This document shows, piece after piece, positions 22,516-33,932 of a DNA stretch of 64,000 nucleotides. Made by a program: the position numbers and the translations under genes. The DNA is taken from assembly GCA_024291935.2 (NCBI GenBank), contig CM044316.1:3960501-4024500 (forward strand), written 5' to 3'. Position 1 is the first letter of the stretch; each line of letters begins with the position of its first letter. The notes beneath the pieces were generated by a model. It worked only from the letters and a program-made list of their open reading frames with translations, ran no database searches and was not told where the DNA came from. Origin of the DNA: Okapia johnstoni (lineage: Eukaryota > Chordata > Mammalia > Artiodactyla > Giraffidae).

Positions 22516-25195
22516 GGATTTGATTACAGAATTTACACAGGACTGGGGAAACAGACTGTTGGAGGGCATAAACAAAACCTTGTGCGCACCAGGGCCCAGG
22601 AGAAAGGAGTAGTGACCCCACAAGAGACTGAGCCAGACTTGCCTGTGAGTGTCGAGGAGCTCCGGAGGTGTGGGTCAGCGGTGGCCTGCTGCAGGGTTGG
22701 GGGCACTGAGTGCATTTCTGGGAACTTTTGAAGGAGGTCGCCATTATCTTCATTACCTCCACCATAGTTTGGTCTCAGGTCAAACAACAGGGAGGGAACA
22801 CAGCCCCGTTTTCAACAGAAAATTGGGTTAAAGATTTACTGAACATGGTCCCACCCATCAGAGCAAGAACCAGTTTCCCCCACAGACAGTCTCTCCCATC
22901 AGGAAGCTTCCATAAGCCTCTTATCCTTATCCCTCAGAGGGCAGATAGAATGAAAACCACAATCACAGAAAATTAATCAAACTAATCACATGGAACACAG
23001 CCTTGTCTAACTCAATGAAACTATGAGCCATGCCATGTAGGGCCACCCAAGACAGATGGGTCATGGTGGAGAGGTCTGACAGAATGTGGTCCACTGGAGA
23101 AGGGCATGGCAAACCACTTCAGTATTCTTGCCTTGAGAACCCCATGAACAGTATGAAAAGGCAAAAAGATAGGACACTGAAAGATGAACTCCCCAGGTCA
23201 GTAGGTGCCCCATATGCTACTGGAGATCAGTGGAGAAATAACTCCAGAGGGAATGAAGAGATGGAGCCAAAGCGAAAACAGTACCCAGTTGTGAATGTGT
23301 CTGGTGATGGAAGTAAAGCCCGATGCTGTAAAGAACAATATTGCATAGGAGCCTGGAATGTTAGGTCCATGAATCAAGGTAAATTGGGAGTAGTCAAACA
23401 GGAGATAGCAAGAGTGAACACAGATGTTTTAGTAATCAGCGAACTAAAATGGACTGGAATGGGTGAATTTAACTCAGATGACCATTATACCTATTACTGT
23501 GGGCAAGAATCCCTTAGAAGAAATGGAGTAGCCCTCATAGTCAACCAAAGAGTCTGAAATGCAGTACTCGGATGCAATCTCAAAAACGATCGAATGATCT
23601 CTGTTTCCAAAGACACCATTCAATATCACAGTAATCCAAGCCTATGCCCCAACCAGTAATGCCAAAGAAGCTGAAACTGAATGGTTTTATGAAGACCTAC
23701 AAGACCTTCTAAAACTAACACCCCCCAAAAGATGTTCTTTTCATCATAGGGGACTGGAATGCAAAAGTAGGAGGTCAAGAGATACCTGGAGTAACAGGCA
23801 AATTTGGCCTTGAAGTACAAACTGAAGCAGGACAAAGTAACAGAGTTCTGCCAAGAGAACACACTGGTCATAGCAAACACCCTCTTCCAATAACACAAGA
23901 GAAGACTCTACACATGGACATCACCAGATGGTCAGCACTGAAATCAGATTAACTATATTCTTTGCAGCCAAGGATGGAGAAGCTCTATACAGTCAGCAAA
24001 AACAAGACTGGGAGCTGACTGTGGCTCAGATCATGAACTCTTATTGCCAAATTCAGACTTAAATTGAAGAAAGTAGGGAAAACCACTAGACCATTCAGGT
24101 ATGACCTAAATAAAATCCCTTACGATTATACAGTAGAAGTGACAAATAGATTCAAGGGCTTAGATCTGATAGACAGAGTGCCTGAAGAACTATGGATAGA
24201 GTTTTGTGACATTGCACAGGAGGCAGAGATCAAGACCATCCCCAAGAAAAAGAAATGCAAAAAGGTAAAATGGTTGTCTGAGTAGGGCTTACAAATAGCT
24301 GAGAAAAAGAGAAGCTAAAGGCAACAGAGAAAAGGAAAGATATACCCATTTGAATGCAGAGTTCCAAAGAATAGTAAGGAGAAATAAGAAAGACTTCCTC
24401 AGTGATCAGTGCAAAGAAATAGAGGAGAACAACAGAACGGGAAAGACTAGCAATCTCTTCAAGAAAATTAGAGATACCAAGGGAACACTTCATGCAAAGA
24501 TGGGCTCAATAAAGGACAGAAACGGTATGGACCTAACAGAAGCAGAAGATATTAAGAGGAGGTGGCAAGAATACACAGAAGAACTATACAAAAAAGATCT
24601 TCATGACCCAGATAACCGTGATGGCGTGATCACTCATCTAGAGCCACACATCCTGGAATGTGAAGTCAAGTGGGGTTTAGGAAGCATCACTACAAACAAA
24701 GCTAGTGGAGGTGATGGAATTCCAGTTGAGCTATTTCAAATCTTAAAAGATAACAAACTTAGCATTTTAAAAAGCAAAGATGTCACTTTGCCAACAAAGG
24801 TCCATCTAGTCAAAACTATGGTTTTCCCGGTAGTCAAGTATGGATGTGAGAGTCGGGCCATAAAGAAGGCTAAAAGCCAAAGAATTGACGCTTTTGAACT
24901 GTGGTGCTGGAGAAGACTCTTTAGAGTCCCTTGGACAGCAAGGAGTTCAAACCAGTCAACGCTAAAGGAAATCAACCCTGAATACTCATTGGAAGGACAG
25001 ATACTGAAGCTGAAACTCCAATACTTTGGCCACCAGATGAGGATAACTGGCTCATTGGAAAAAACCCTGATGCTGGGAAAGATTGAAGGCAAAAGGAGAA
25101 GAGGGCGGCAGAGGATGAGATGGTTGGATAGCATCACCGATTCAATGGACATGAGTTTGAGAAAACTCCGGGAGACAGTGAAGGATAGGGAAGCA
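22516..25195 (+). mobile_element. BovB LINE, sense, near full length with internal deletion
   Basis: Includes BovB 5' UTR-like sequence, an apurinic-endonuclease-type segment (about 23330-23560, with 'IGAWNVRSM' and 'ISELKWTG'), an RT N-terminal segment, and the C-terminus (24745-25195). The central RT palm with its catalytic aspartates is missing: the reading frame passes from 'VELFQILKDN' at about 24730 straight to 'ILKSKDVTLPTKV'. The 292-codon frame at 24350-25228 is therefore a deletion product of BovB ORF2, not a host gene. Other frames are broken. Confidence 0.85.
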
Positions 25196-25254
25196 CATCA
25201 CATGGGTTATTTCATTCACTCTCCTTGACCAAGCAAGGACTTGCATAATCAGCA

Positions 25255-25320
25255 TTGTATAGCCAGACACTGAAGCTCAGAGAGGCAAAGTCACTGAGGC
25301 CACACAGCTGAGGAGTGTCT
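25255..25320 (-). repeat. MIR SINE relic
   Basis: 'gaagctcagagaggcaaag' and 'gaggccacacagctgagg' match the inverse MIR core. Confidence 0.6.
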
Positions 25321-25439
25321 AAGGTGGGAAATCAATGCAGATTTGTTGGATTAAGAATGTCTTTAGCTTCCAGAAATTTCATACTTGTCAAATGTCTTTT
25401 GGAAACTACAGTATCATTACCAGCTCTCTTCTCCTTTCC

Positions 25440-25720
25440 CCAGAAGACTTTATTTCTGTTCTTCAAAAGCACATCTGGTCTCAGGGCCTTTTCATAGGCT
25501 GTTCCCTCTGCTTGGAATGGTGTTCCCCACATCTCTGACTTACTAATCCCTTCAGATCTGGGCTCGGATGTCAGGTTTCAGGGAAGTCTTTGCTGGCTTT
25601 CCCAAGATGATCAAATCACTCTTTTTTGCATGTGTCACTGAACTGATTCTCTCTTCTCCCAGATATAACTTTATGTGGTGTGTCTATCTATCTTTCTCCT
25701 GCCTCCCTTCCCCTTGTGAA
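25440..25720. repeat. L2 LINE relic
   Basis: 'tcagggccttttcataggct', 'ccctctgcttggaatgg' and 'tttccaagatgatc'-like words in L2 order. Confidence 0.65.
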
Positions 25721-25744
25721 GTATTGTGAAGATCTAACATGAAG

Positions 25745-26014
25745 TCTGTGAGTTTCTGGAGGCTGCCATATAAATGACCACAAATGGTGGCTTACAACAA
25801 GAGACATTTATTCTCTCACAGTTCTGGAGACCAGAAGTCTGAAATCAGCATGTCATCAGGGTGGTGGTTCCCTTTGAAAGTCCTAGAGAAGGATCTTTCC
25901 TTGCCTCTCGCTGATTCTGGAGGCTCAAGCATTCCTTGGCTTGTGGCTGTATCACTTCAATCTCTGTCTCCATCTTCACATGAAGTTCTTCTCTGTATCT
26001 GTGTCCTCTCCTCC
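25745..26014 (-). repeat. Ancient LTR-like repeat, left part
   Basis: Same family as 19525-19925 ('acatttattctctcacagtt', 'attccttggcttgtggct'). It is cut by a CHR SINE and continues at 26290. Confidence 0.4.
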
Positions 26015-26289
26015 ACTTTTAAACATTTTATCTATTTATTTATTTATGGCTGTGCTATGTCTTCGTTGCTGTGTGTGGGCTTTGTCTAGTTGTGGTGCAT
26101 GGGCTTCTCATCGCAGGGGCCTCTCTTGTTGCAGAGCATGGGCTCTAGAACACGTGAGCTTCAGTAATTGTGGCACATGGGCTTAGCTGCCCGAAGGTAC
26201 ATGGAATCTTCCCGGAGCGGGAATCAAACCTGTGTACCCTGCATTGACAGGCAGAGTCTTAACCACCAGACCACCAATGAAGTCCCTCC
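26015..26289 (-). mobile_element. CHR-type SINE
   Basis: Inverse CHR SINE from 'ttaaacattttatctattta' to 'accaccaatgaagtccc', inserted in the older repeat. Confidence 0.85.
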
Positions 26290-26470
26290 CTGCATTTTAT
26301 AAGAATAGCAGTCATTGGATTAAGGTCCACCCTGCTCCAGTATGACCTCATCTTGATGATAACTGCAAAGATTCTTTTTCCAAATAAGGTCATATTCGTA
26401 GGTGCCAGGGGTTATGATTTCAACTTACCATTTCCCAGTCAAGTTCAACCTATAAAGAGGTCTACCACAT
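26290..26470 (-). repeat. Ancient LTR-like repeat, right part
   Basis: 'ggattaaggtccaccctg' and 'ccaaataaggtcatattcg' continue the interrupted repeat. Confidence 0.4.
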
Positions 26471-26474
26471 AGTC

Positions 26475-27125
26475 AGGCTCTCTGAATGTTGGTTGAACAG
26501 GTATGTAAATGATATTCTATTAAGACTACTTTCCAAGTTCCCACTAGTCCTCAGAGCACGGCCTTAGAGGTTGGCTGTGTGTGTGAAACTCGAGGGCTGC
26601 TCTCTCCTCAGCCTGAGTGAATTTCATGAATATCTGAACTATCCCTAGAGGGCAAAAACTATCCCCCACCCCAAACCGGGAAAGACCATGAACCAATACA
26701 TCATAGCAACAGTAATAATAATGAAAAAAAAAAAGGGCTGAGATCTAAAGCAAGGTAAAAAAGCATAGAAATTGAAAGATCAGTGACAGCCATGACTGAC
26801 TTTCATATTAGCCCTCTTCTAAGTGTGAGAGATAAGACTGAGTGTGTGAGGATGCAGTGATCAACTCTGTGTGTGTGAAATTCCCAGTGGGCAACTTGGG
26901 AAAAGGGACTCAACGTAGAGCCTCATTTAGCTGAGGCTTTGCACATCCAGTAATTTACTCAGATGAAGTCACACGGGCACCCACGGGGTGCGGTACTGGG
27001 TTCTCTACTGCCGTGTGGGAAAAAACCGGAAGCTACATGTGCAGAAGGTACTTAATCAGAAGGATCTGGTGAGTCAACTGCTGTGTGCCCTTATAATAGA
27101 ATCTTATGTAGCTTTCAAAAAGGAG
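26475..27125. other. Intergenic, nothing recognised
   Basis: No gene and no confident repeat apart from an A run near 26727. Part may be a heavily decayed L1. Confidence 0.4.
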
Positions 27126-27129
27126 GTAG

Positions 27130-27350
27130 AGGGACTTCCCTAGTGGTCCAGTGGCTAAGACTCTGAGCTCCCACTGCAGGGGGTCCAAGTTCCATCCCTG
27201 CTGAGGGAACTAGATCCCAAAGGTGACAACTAAGAGATTGCATATCACAACTGAAGTTCCAGCACACTGCAATGAAGACTGAAGGTACTGCATGCTGTAA
27301 CTCAGAGCCGGCGTGGCCAAATAAATAAAACAAAAATAAATATTTTTTCA
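27130..27350 (+). mobile_element. CHR-type SINE
   Basis: 'ggacttccctagtggtccag' head and 'ggccaaataaataaaac' tail. Confidence 0.8.
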
Positions 27351-27364
27351 AAAAGGAAGTAGGG

Positions 27365-27700
27365 AGACTTCCCTGGTACTTTGGTGGCTAAGAATTCACC
27401 CTCTGGACTTCTCTGGTGATACAGTGGGTAAGAATTGGCCTGTCAATGCAGGGGATCCAGGTCCAATCCTTGATCCGTTAAGATGCCACCAGCCAAAACT
27501 ACTGAGCCCATATGCTGCAACTACTGAAGCCTGTGTGCCTAGAACCTGTGCTCCACAACAAGAGAAGCCCCCACAGTGAGAAGCCCGTGCAATACCCCTG
27601 GAGAGTACCCCTCGCTCTCCACAACTAGAGAAAGCCCTCGCGCAGAAACGAAGACCCAGTGTGACCAAAAATAAAATTAATTATTAAAAAGAAATAAATG
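27365..27700 (+). mobile_element. CHR-type SINE
   Basis: A short extra head ('gacttccctggtactttgg') precedes a second head at about 27407, then the full CHR body to 'gaccaaaaataaaatt'. This looks like one CHR inserted in another. Confidence 0.75.
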
Positions 27701-27734
27701 CCATGCTTAATCTTAATAAAAGAAAAATAATTTC

Positions 27735-27880
27735 TCTTCCCGTGCATGGGAGGTGGGTTTGATCCCTGGTCAGGGAACTAAGTTCCTACATGCCTTGGGG
27801 CAGCTACGCTTGCCCACCACAACTAGAGAGCCTGCATGCTGTAACTAAGACCCAATGCAGCCAAATAAATAATTTTTTTA
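27735..27880 (+). mobile_element. CHR-type SINE, fragment
   Basis: 'ggtttgatccctggtcaggg' to 'gcagccaaataaataattt'. The head is missing. Confidence 0.7.
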
Positions 27881-27934
27881 AGGAGGTAGAGAAGATAAAT
27901 AAATAAATAGGTTGCAAGTTCCTAAAAGTGTTAA

Positions 27935-28152
27935 ACACAGTGAGTGCGTGCTAAGCCATTTAAATTGTGTCTGACTGTTTGTGACGCTATGAACTTGTAA
28001 CCCACCAGGCTCCTCTGTCCGAAGGACTCTCCAGGCAAGAGTTGCCACACCCTTCTCCAGTGGGTCTTCCCAACCCAGGGACTGAACCTGCATCTCTTGT
28101 CTCCTGCATTGGCAGGCAGGCTCTTCACTGCTAACACCACCTGGGACGCCAA
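27935..28152 (-). mobile_element. Bov-tA SINE
   Basis: Inverse Bov-tA with 'ccaccaggctcctctgtcc' and terminal 'acaccacctgggacgcc'. Confidence 0.85.
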
Positions 28153-28345
28153 ACAGAGCTACCAGCAATTCTGCTCCTAGGAATAGATTCCCAAAGAGCT
28201 GGGAACAGGGGCTCAGAGAAAAACTTGCGAACAAATATCCGCAGCAGCACAAGTCATAATAGCCAAAAGTGGAAACAGTCCAAATGTTCATCGACAGACA
28301 AATGAACAAACCATGATGTATCTGTATGTGAGATAATAGAAAATA
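28153..28345 (+). mobile_element. L1 LINE fragment
   Basis: 'gcagcacaagtcataatagcc', 'aaagtggaaacagtcc' and 'atgttcatcgacagac' are the standard L1 3' block. Confidence 0.6.
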
Positions 28346-28389
28346 TGTAGATAGATTTCTGCCATCAGTTCCTGGCACAGGAATAGCAA

Positions 28390-29150
28390 CAAGAAACTCT
28401 TGTTACCCACTAAGTGATAAGATCACCAGGAGCATCTTTTGTTCAAATGAAGTGATTCTGATTGGCCTCCTGGATGGCAGCTGATCACTATAAAGATGGA
28501 GCCATGAGTAGAAGATTGGAATTTTCATTCTTACCCTCTATCCTCCAGAAAGAGAAGAGGGCTGGAAATGTAGTTAACAATTGACCATGCTTATGTGAGG
28601 ATGCTTCCATAAAAATTACAATAGTATGGGGTTCAGAGAGCTTTCAGGCCGGTGAACACATCCACACAGAGGGAATGATGCATCCAACTCCACACGGACG
28701 GTTCCTGTGCGTGGGACCCTCCCAGACCTCGCCTATGTCTCGCTTCATCTGTGTCCTTTATCATATCCTTCAATAAACTGGTAAATGGAAGTGTTTCCCT
28801 GAGTTCTGTGAGCTGCTGTAGCACACAGTTGAATCCAAGTGGGAGAAGGTCATGGAAGCCCCTTCTGGTCAAGTCAAACAGAAGTTGCGGGTAACCTATT
28901 ACTTGTGATTGGCCTCTGAAAGGAGGGGCAATCTCATAGGACTGAGCCCTTAGCCTGTGGGGTCTGATGTTCTCTCCAGATTGACAGTGTGAGAATTGAG
29001 TTGAATTATAGTACACCCAGCTTGTGCCACAGAATTGCTCAGTTTGGGGGGAAAATGACCCATAGAGCTAGTTATCAGAAGTGTTGTATGATTGTAGTGT
29101 GTGAGTAAAGGAGACACATAAAAGGACTGGGTATTTTCTTGTACAACATA
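28390..29150 (+). repeat. Probable ERV LTR, family not assigned
   Basis: LTR-like organisation with AATAAA near 28772 ('ttcaataaactgg') followed by a 'ctgagttctgtgagctgc' R/U5-like region. The end-to-end family match is uncertain. Confidence 0.35.
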
Positions 29151-29154
29151 CAAT

Positions 29155-29680
29155 CCAATATTATTCAGCCATCAAAAAGGAGTGGAGACTGACACGTGCT
29201 ACAATATGGATGAACCTTGAAAACTTTATGCTGAGTGAAAGAATCCAGACACAAACGGCCACATAGTGTATTGTTCTATGTGTATTAAATGCCCAGAACA
29301 GAGAGGAAAAGCAGATTAGTGGTTATCAGAGGATGAGAGGAAGGAGGGAGTCGAGGGTGACTGTTCAAGGGTACCTGGTATTTTGTGGGGTTGATAAAAA
29401 ATGATTAGAAAATGCAGAGAAACAACTTCCCACCATAAAGCACAGGGAATTATATTCAATATCCTGTGATAAACCGTAATAGAAAAGAATATATATATAT
29501 ATACGTGAATCATTTTGCTGCACAGCAGAAATTAACCCAACATTGTAAATCAGCTATACTTCAATAAAATTAGAAAGAGAAAGCAGAGAGAGCTGGTGAT
29601 TGCACAGCATTGTGGATGTACTAAGTGCCCCCTAAATCATCTGCTTTAAGATAGTGAGTTGCATGTTAAGTGAATATCAC
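29155..29680 (+). mobile_element. L1 LINE 3' end with (TA)n
   Basis: 'ttattcagccatcaaaaagg' through 'aacccaacattgtaaatcag' near the 3' terminus, with an (AT)n run at about 29490-29502. A second L1 3' piece follows to 29680. Confidence 0.6.
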
Positions 29681-29689
29681 ATCCATGAA

Positions 29690-30075
29690 AAGGGGAGGAG
29701 CAGTGCTGTGAGAAGTGATAGGGACTGACCTCCTGGATATGTTGTAAGTGAAGAAAAAAATCACAGCACAGAACAGGGCACAAGAGGTCTACCCCTGTTA
29801 CCCCACACATGTGAACAACAGGAAGGTGGACATGAGTCCCTGAGAACATGGGTATTTGTAGAAGGAGCATAATCTAGGTACATCTAGAAAGGATTAGATG
29901 TGCTAGAGGTTTGTTGGAGCCCACGGAGGCCAGCAGGGCCATCCCAACAATGCAGGTGTCACAGTGAAAGAAGAGAGGGAAGGAAAGGGGATGGAAAGAG
30001 GATTGGGCAGGAGCAAGGAGAAGGTTCCTGCCAGGTCAAAGTATTCTTCCCTTTTTTAAAGATTTTATCTTGATG
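29690..30075. other. Intergenic, nothing recognised
   Basis: No gene structure. Purine-rich around 29965-30030 ('agaagagagggaaggaaagg'). Confidence 0.4.
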
Positions 30076-30079
30076 TGAG

Positions 30080-30252
30080 TCATTTTTAAGTCTTTATTTA
30101 ATCTGTTACAATATTACTTCTGCTTTATTTTTTGTTCTTTGTTTTTAGGCTGTGAGACACGTGGGATCTTAGCACCCTGATCTGGGATCGAACTTGCATC
30201 CCCTGCATTGGAAGGTGAAGTCTTAATCACCGGACCACCAAGAAAGTCCCAA
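30080..30252 (-). mobile_element. CHR-type SINE, short form
   Basis: Inverse short CHR ending in 'ggaccaccaagaaagtccc'. Confidence 0.75.
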
Positions 30253-30264
30253 AGGACTCTTCCT

Positions 30265-30548
30265 GATTCAGTTCAGTTCAGTCGCTCAGTTGTGTCCAAC
30301 TATTTTCCACCCCATGGACTGCAGCACTCCAGGCTTCCCTGTCCATCACCAACTCCCAGAGCCTGCTCAAACTCATGTCCATCAAGTTGGTGATGCCATC
30401 CAACCATCTCATTCTCTCTCATCCCCTTCTCTTCCTGCCTTCAGTCTTTCCCAGCATCAGGGTTTTTCCAATGAGTCAGTTCTTCGAATTAGGTGGCCAG
30501 AGTATTGGAGTTTCAGCTTCAGCATCAGTCCTTCTAATGAATATTCCT
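30265..30548 (-). mobile_element. BovB LINE 3'-end fragment
   Basis: Inverse BovB tail starting 'ttcagttcagttcagtcgctc'. Confidence 0.85.
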
Positions 30549-30549
30549 G

Positions 30550-30880
30550 ATTTATGTCCTGCCTGATGTCAGCACTGATCTCTGTTGCTGATAAGCTGGA
30601 GAGTTCCAGAAGCAGTGGTAGCCAGATCATCACGGTAAATGGCATGACCCACGTATCACTCCTTCTCTGACCCATGGTCCTTCTTGTCACTTGCCTACCA
30701 CATGACAAATGACAAAGGTGGCTGACACTGGCTGGCTGAGTCATGTGGTCATGTGGTTGTGCCAAGCCTTCATCATGGTGGGTGATTTCTGTGTGCTGTT
30801 GATGCTGATACAGAAATTCCTATACTTTAGTCCACTCCTGATTGTCCATTGATGCCTCTACTCCAGACCTCCTTGTCTTT
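30550..30880. other. Intergenic, unassigned
   Basis: No gene and no confident repeat. It lies between a BovB tail and a CHR SINE. Confidence 0.4.
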
Positions 30881-31122
30881 TTAAAAATTAATTAATTAAT
30901 TAACTTGGTTGTGCCGGGTCTTTGTCTCAGTATGTGGGATCTTCATTACGTTATGCAGGGTCTTTCATTGTGCCACTGGGCTCAGCAGTTGTGGCTTATG
31001 GGCTTCGTTGCTCCATGGTGTATGGTATCTTAGTTCCCTGACCAGAGATCAAACACTCATCCCCCGCATTGGGAGGTGGATTCTTAACCACTGGACCACC
31101 AGGGAGGTCCCCTCGTTGTGGT
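30881..31122 (-). mobile_element. CHR-type SINE
   Basis: Inverse CHR from 'aaattaattaattaattaac' to 'ggaccaccagggaggtccc'. Confidence 0.8.
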
Positions 31123-31187
31123 TTGGACTTGCTTTCTCTGATGACCATTGAGTGCAAATAAATCTTAGGTTAAGTATTTTCCACGTA

Positions 31188-31392
31188 GGGGCTTCCCTGG
31201 TGGCCCAGTGGTAAAGAATCCGAATGCAATGCGGGAGACAGGTGTTCAAATCTTGGGTCTGGAAAATCTCCTGAAGAAGGAAATGGCAACCCACTCCAGT
31301 ATTATTGCCTGGAGAATTCCATGGACAGAGGAGCCTGGTGGACTAGAGTCTGTGGGGTGGGAAAAAGTCAGGCGCGACTTAGCAATTAAACC
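31188..31392 (+). mobile_element. Bov-tA SINE
   Basis: 'gggcttccctggtggccc' head to 'cgcgacttagcaattaa', followed by a short (CCA)n run. Confidence 0.85.
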
Positions 31393-31424
31393 ACCACCAC
31401 CAAAGAGAGATTGAAGGGAAAGTG

Positions 31425-31608
31425 AAGTGAAGTGAAAGTCCAGCTCTTTGAGGCCCCATGGACTATAGAGTCCTTAGAATTCTCCAGGCCAGAATACTAG
31501 AGTAGGTAGCCTTTCCCTTTTCCAGGGGATTTTCCCAACCCAGGAATCAAACTCAGATCACCCGCATTGCAGGCAGATTCTTTACCAGCTGAGCCTCAAG
31601 GGAAGCCT
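31425..31608 (-). mobile_element. Bov-tA SINE
   Basis: Inverse Bov-tA ('ccccatggactatagagtc' to 'ctgagcctcaagggaagcc'), facing the sense copy at 31188. Confidence 0.8.
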
Positions 31609-31819
31609 GACTTAAGGGAGATGACAACCAAGTACAGACTTTGTTTGGAACCTGATTCTAACACACCAACTGCAAGAAGTTATCTTTTGAGACAGCTGGG
31701 GAAATTGGGAGATGGGTGATGCATCGTGGGAGCCTATGAAAATTCCTATTGTTTTTCGAGCCAAGTGGCAGAAAAACAAGAGAAGTGACTCAAGGCCTGG
31801 GAGTCCTTTAAAATAAAGT

Positions 31820-32112
31820 AAAAATGCATTGAAAATAGAGTAACCTTGAAAACATCATGCTGAGTGGAGGAAACCAGCCACAAAACCCCACATCATGTAT
31901 GATTCTGTTTATATGAAATGCCCAGAACAGGCAGATCCACAGAGATAGAAAGCCAATTAGCTGTTGCCAGGGACTGGGGAGGAAAATGGGAGGGACTGCT
32001 CATGGGAATGGGGTTTCCTTTTGGGGATGAAGGGCGTGTTCTAGAATAGAACTTAGAGGTGATGGCTGCACAACACTGTGAATATATTAAAAACGATCGA
32101 ATTGTACACTTT
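31820..32112 (+). mobile_element. L1 LINE 3' UTR fragment
   Basis: 'tgattctgtttatatgaaat' and 'agctgttgccagggactgg' are the recurrent L1 3' segment. Confidence 0.6.
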
Positions 32113-32113
32113 G

Positions 32114-32330
32114 AAGGACTTCCCAGGTTGCACTAGTGATAAAGAACCCACCTGCCAATGCCGGAGACATAAGAGATGCATGTTCAATCCCTGGGTCAGG
32201 AATATCCCCTGGAGGAGGGCATGGTAACCCACTCCAGTATTCCTGCCTGGAGAATCCCATGGACAGAAGAACCTGGTGGACTAGAGTCTGTGGGGAGGCA
32301 AAAAGTTGGCAAAAAGTGACAGCACACACA
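32114..32330 (+). mobile_element. Bov-tA SINE
   Basis: 'aggacttcccaggttgcac' head to 'ggcaaaaagttggc', sense. Confidence 0.85.
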
Positions 32331-32339
32331 TACACATTT

Positions 32340-32878
32340 TAAAAGGGTGCATTAAATCAAAATTACAATGAGGTATCACCTCATACTGGTCTGAATGGCC
32401 ATCATTAAAATGGCTACAAATAACAAATGCAATAGAGGGTGTGGAGAAATGGGAACTCTCTTACACTGTGGGAGGAAATGTAATTTGGTGCAGCCACTAT
32501 GGAAAAGAGTATCTTCAAAAAGCTAAAAATAGGGTTGCCATACGATCCTGAAATCCCACACCTGGGCATATATACAGACAAAACTCTAATTCAAAAAGGT
32601 ACATGTACCCCAGTGTTCACTGCAGCACTATTCACAGTAGCCACAACATGGAAGCAGCATAAATGTCCATAGACAGATGAATGGATAAAGACGTGATACA
32701 TATATATAATGGAATGTTACTCAGTCATAAAAAATGAAACAATACCATTTGAAGCAACATGGATGGATGCAGGCATTATCACCCTAAATGAAGTAAGTCA
32801 GAAACAGAAAGGCAAATACCATATTACATCACCTATATGCAATAAAATATGACACAAATTAACTTATCTATGAAACAG
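32340..32878 (+). mobile_element. L1 LINE 3' end
   Basis: Sense L1 ORF2 end and 3' UTR ('caatgaggtatcacctcat', 'aatagagggtgtggagaaa', 'tactcagtcataaaaaatg'). Confidence 0.7.
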
Positions 32879-33190
32879 AAGCTTCCCTGATAGCTCAATT
32901 GGTAAAGAATCCACCTGTAATGCAGGAGGCACCGGTTTGATTCCTGGGTTGGGAAGATCCACTGGAGAAGGGATAGGCTACCCACTCCAGTATTCTTGGG
33001 CTTCCCTTGTGGCTCAGCTGGTAAAGAATCCTCCTGCAATGCAGGAGACCTGGGTTCCATCCCTGGGTTGGGAAGATCCCCTGGAAAAGGGAAAGGCTGC
33101 CCACTCCAGTGTTCTGGCCTGGAGAATTCCATGGACTGTATGGTCCATGGGGTCACAAAAATTCGGACATGATTGAGTGACTTTCACGAA
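32879..33190 (+). mobile_element. Bov-tA SINEs, two in tandem
   Basis: A first Bov-tA (32879 to about 32997) is followed in phase by a second complete copy ('gggcttcccttgtggctc' to 'gattgagtgactttcac'). This is a dimer-like or nested arrangement. Confidence 0.85.
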
Positions 33191-33408
33191 AGAGAAACAG
33201 ACTCACAGACATAGAGAACAGAGTTGTGGTTACCAAGCAGTGGGGGATGGGAGAGGAATAGATTGAGAGTTTGGAGTTAGCAGATGCAAATTAGCATATA
33301 TAGAATGGATAGGTAAGGTCCCACTGTATAGCATAAGGAACTATATTCAATGCCCTGTGATAAACCATAATGGAAAAGAATATATAAAAAAGAATATACT
33401 ATATGTAT
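33191..33408 (+). mobile_element. L1 LINE 3' end, continuation
   Basis: 'aacagactcacagacatag', 'ggttaccaagcagtggggg' and 'gataaaccataatggaaaag' continue the L1 interrupted by Bov-tA. Confidence 0.6.
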
Positions 33409-33745
33409 AGGGATTCCCTAGTGGCTCAGACAGTCAAGAATCTGCCTGCAATGCAGGAGACCTGGGTTCAATCCCTGGGTCAGGATCCCCTGGAGAAGGG
33501 ACTGGCAACACACTCACGTATTCTTGCCTAGTGAATCCCATGGACAGAGGACCCTGGCGAGTCCATGGGGTTGCAAAGAGTCGAACATAATCGAGTGACT
33601 AACATACACACATTCCTGGGTTGGGAAGATCCTCCGGAGGAGGGAAAGGCTACCCACTCCGGTATTCTGGCCTGGAGAATTCCATGGACTGTATAGTCCA
33701 TGGGATCACAAAAGAGTCGGATACAACTGAGAGACTTTCACTTGC
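33409..33745 (+). mobile_element. Bov-tA SINEs, tandem pair
   Basis: One copy from 33409 to about 33600, then a second lacking its head, to 'gagagactttcacttg'. Confidence 0.8.
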
Positions 33746-33930
33746 TGCAGAAAACAGGTTTGAGGTTTATCAAACAATTCCACATGGAATTTCCACATGA
33801 TCCAGCAATTTCATTTATAGGCATAGACCCAGGAGAAGTGAAGACACCTGTTCAAACCAAAACTTGCCCACACATATTCAGAGTGGCACTAGTATGGAGA
33901 CTAAGCAACATCTACTTACAAACCAAGGGG
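33746..33930 (+). mobile_element. L1 LINE fragment
   Basis: 'catgatccagcaatttcatt' and 'gaagtgaagacacctgttc' are the L1 3' segment. Confidence 0.5.
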
Positions 33931-33932
33931 TC

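Noticed and set aside
24350..25228. A 292-codon open frame with reverse-transcriptase-like similarity as a host gene
   Set aside because: It is a BovB ORF2 remnant with its catalytic core deleted, inside a LINE. Not a domesticated gene on present evidence.
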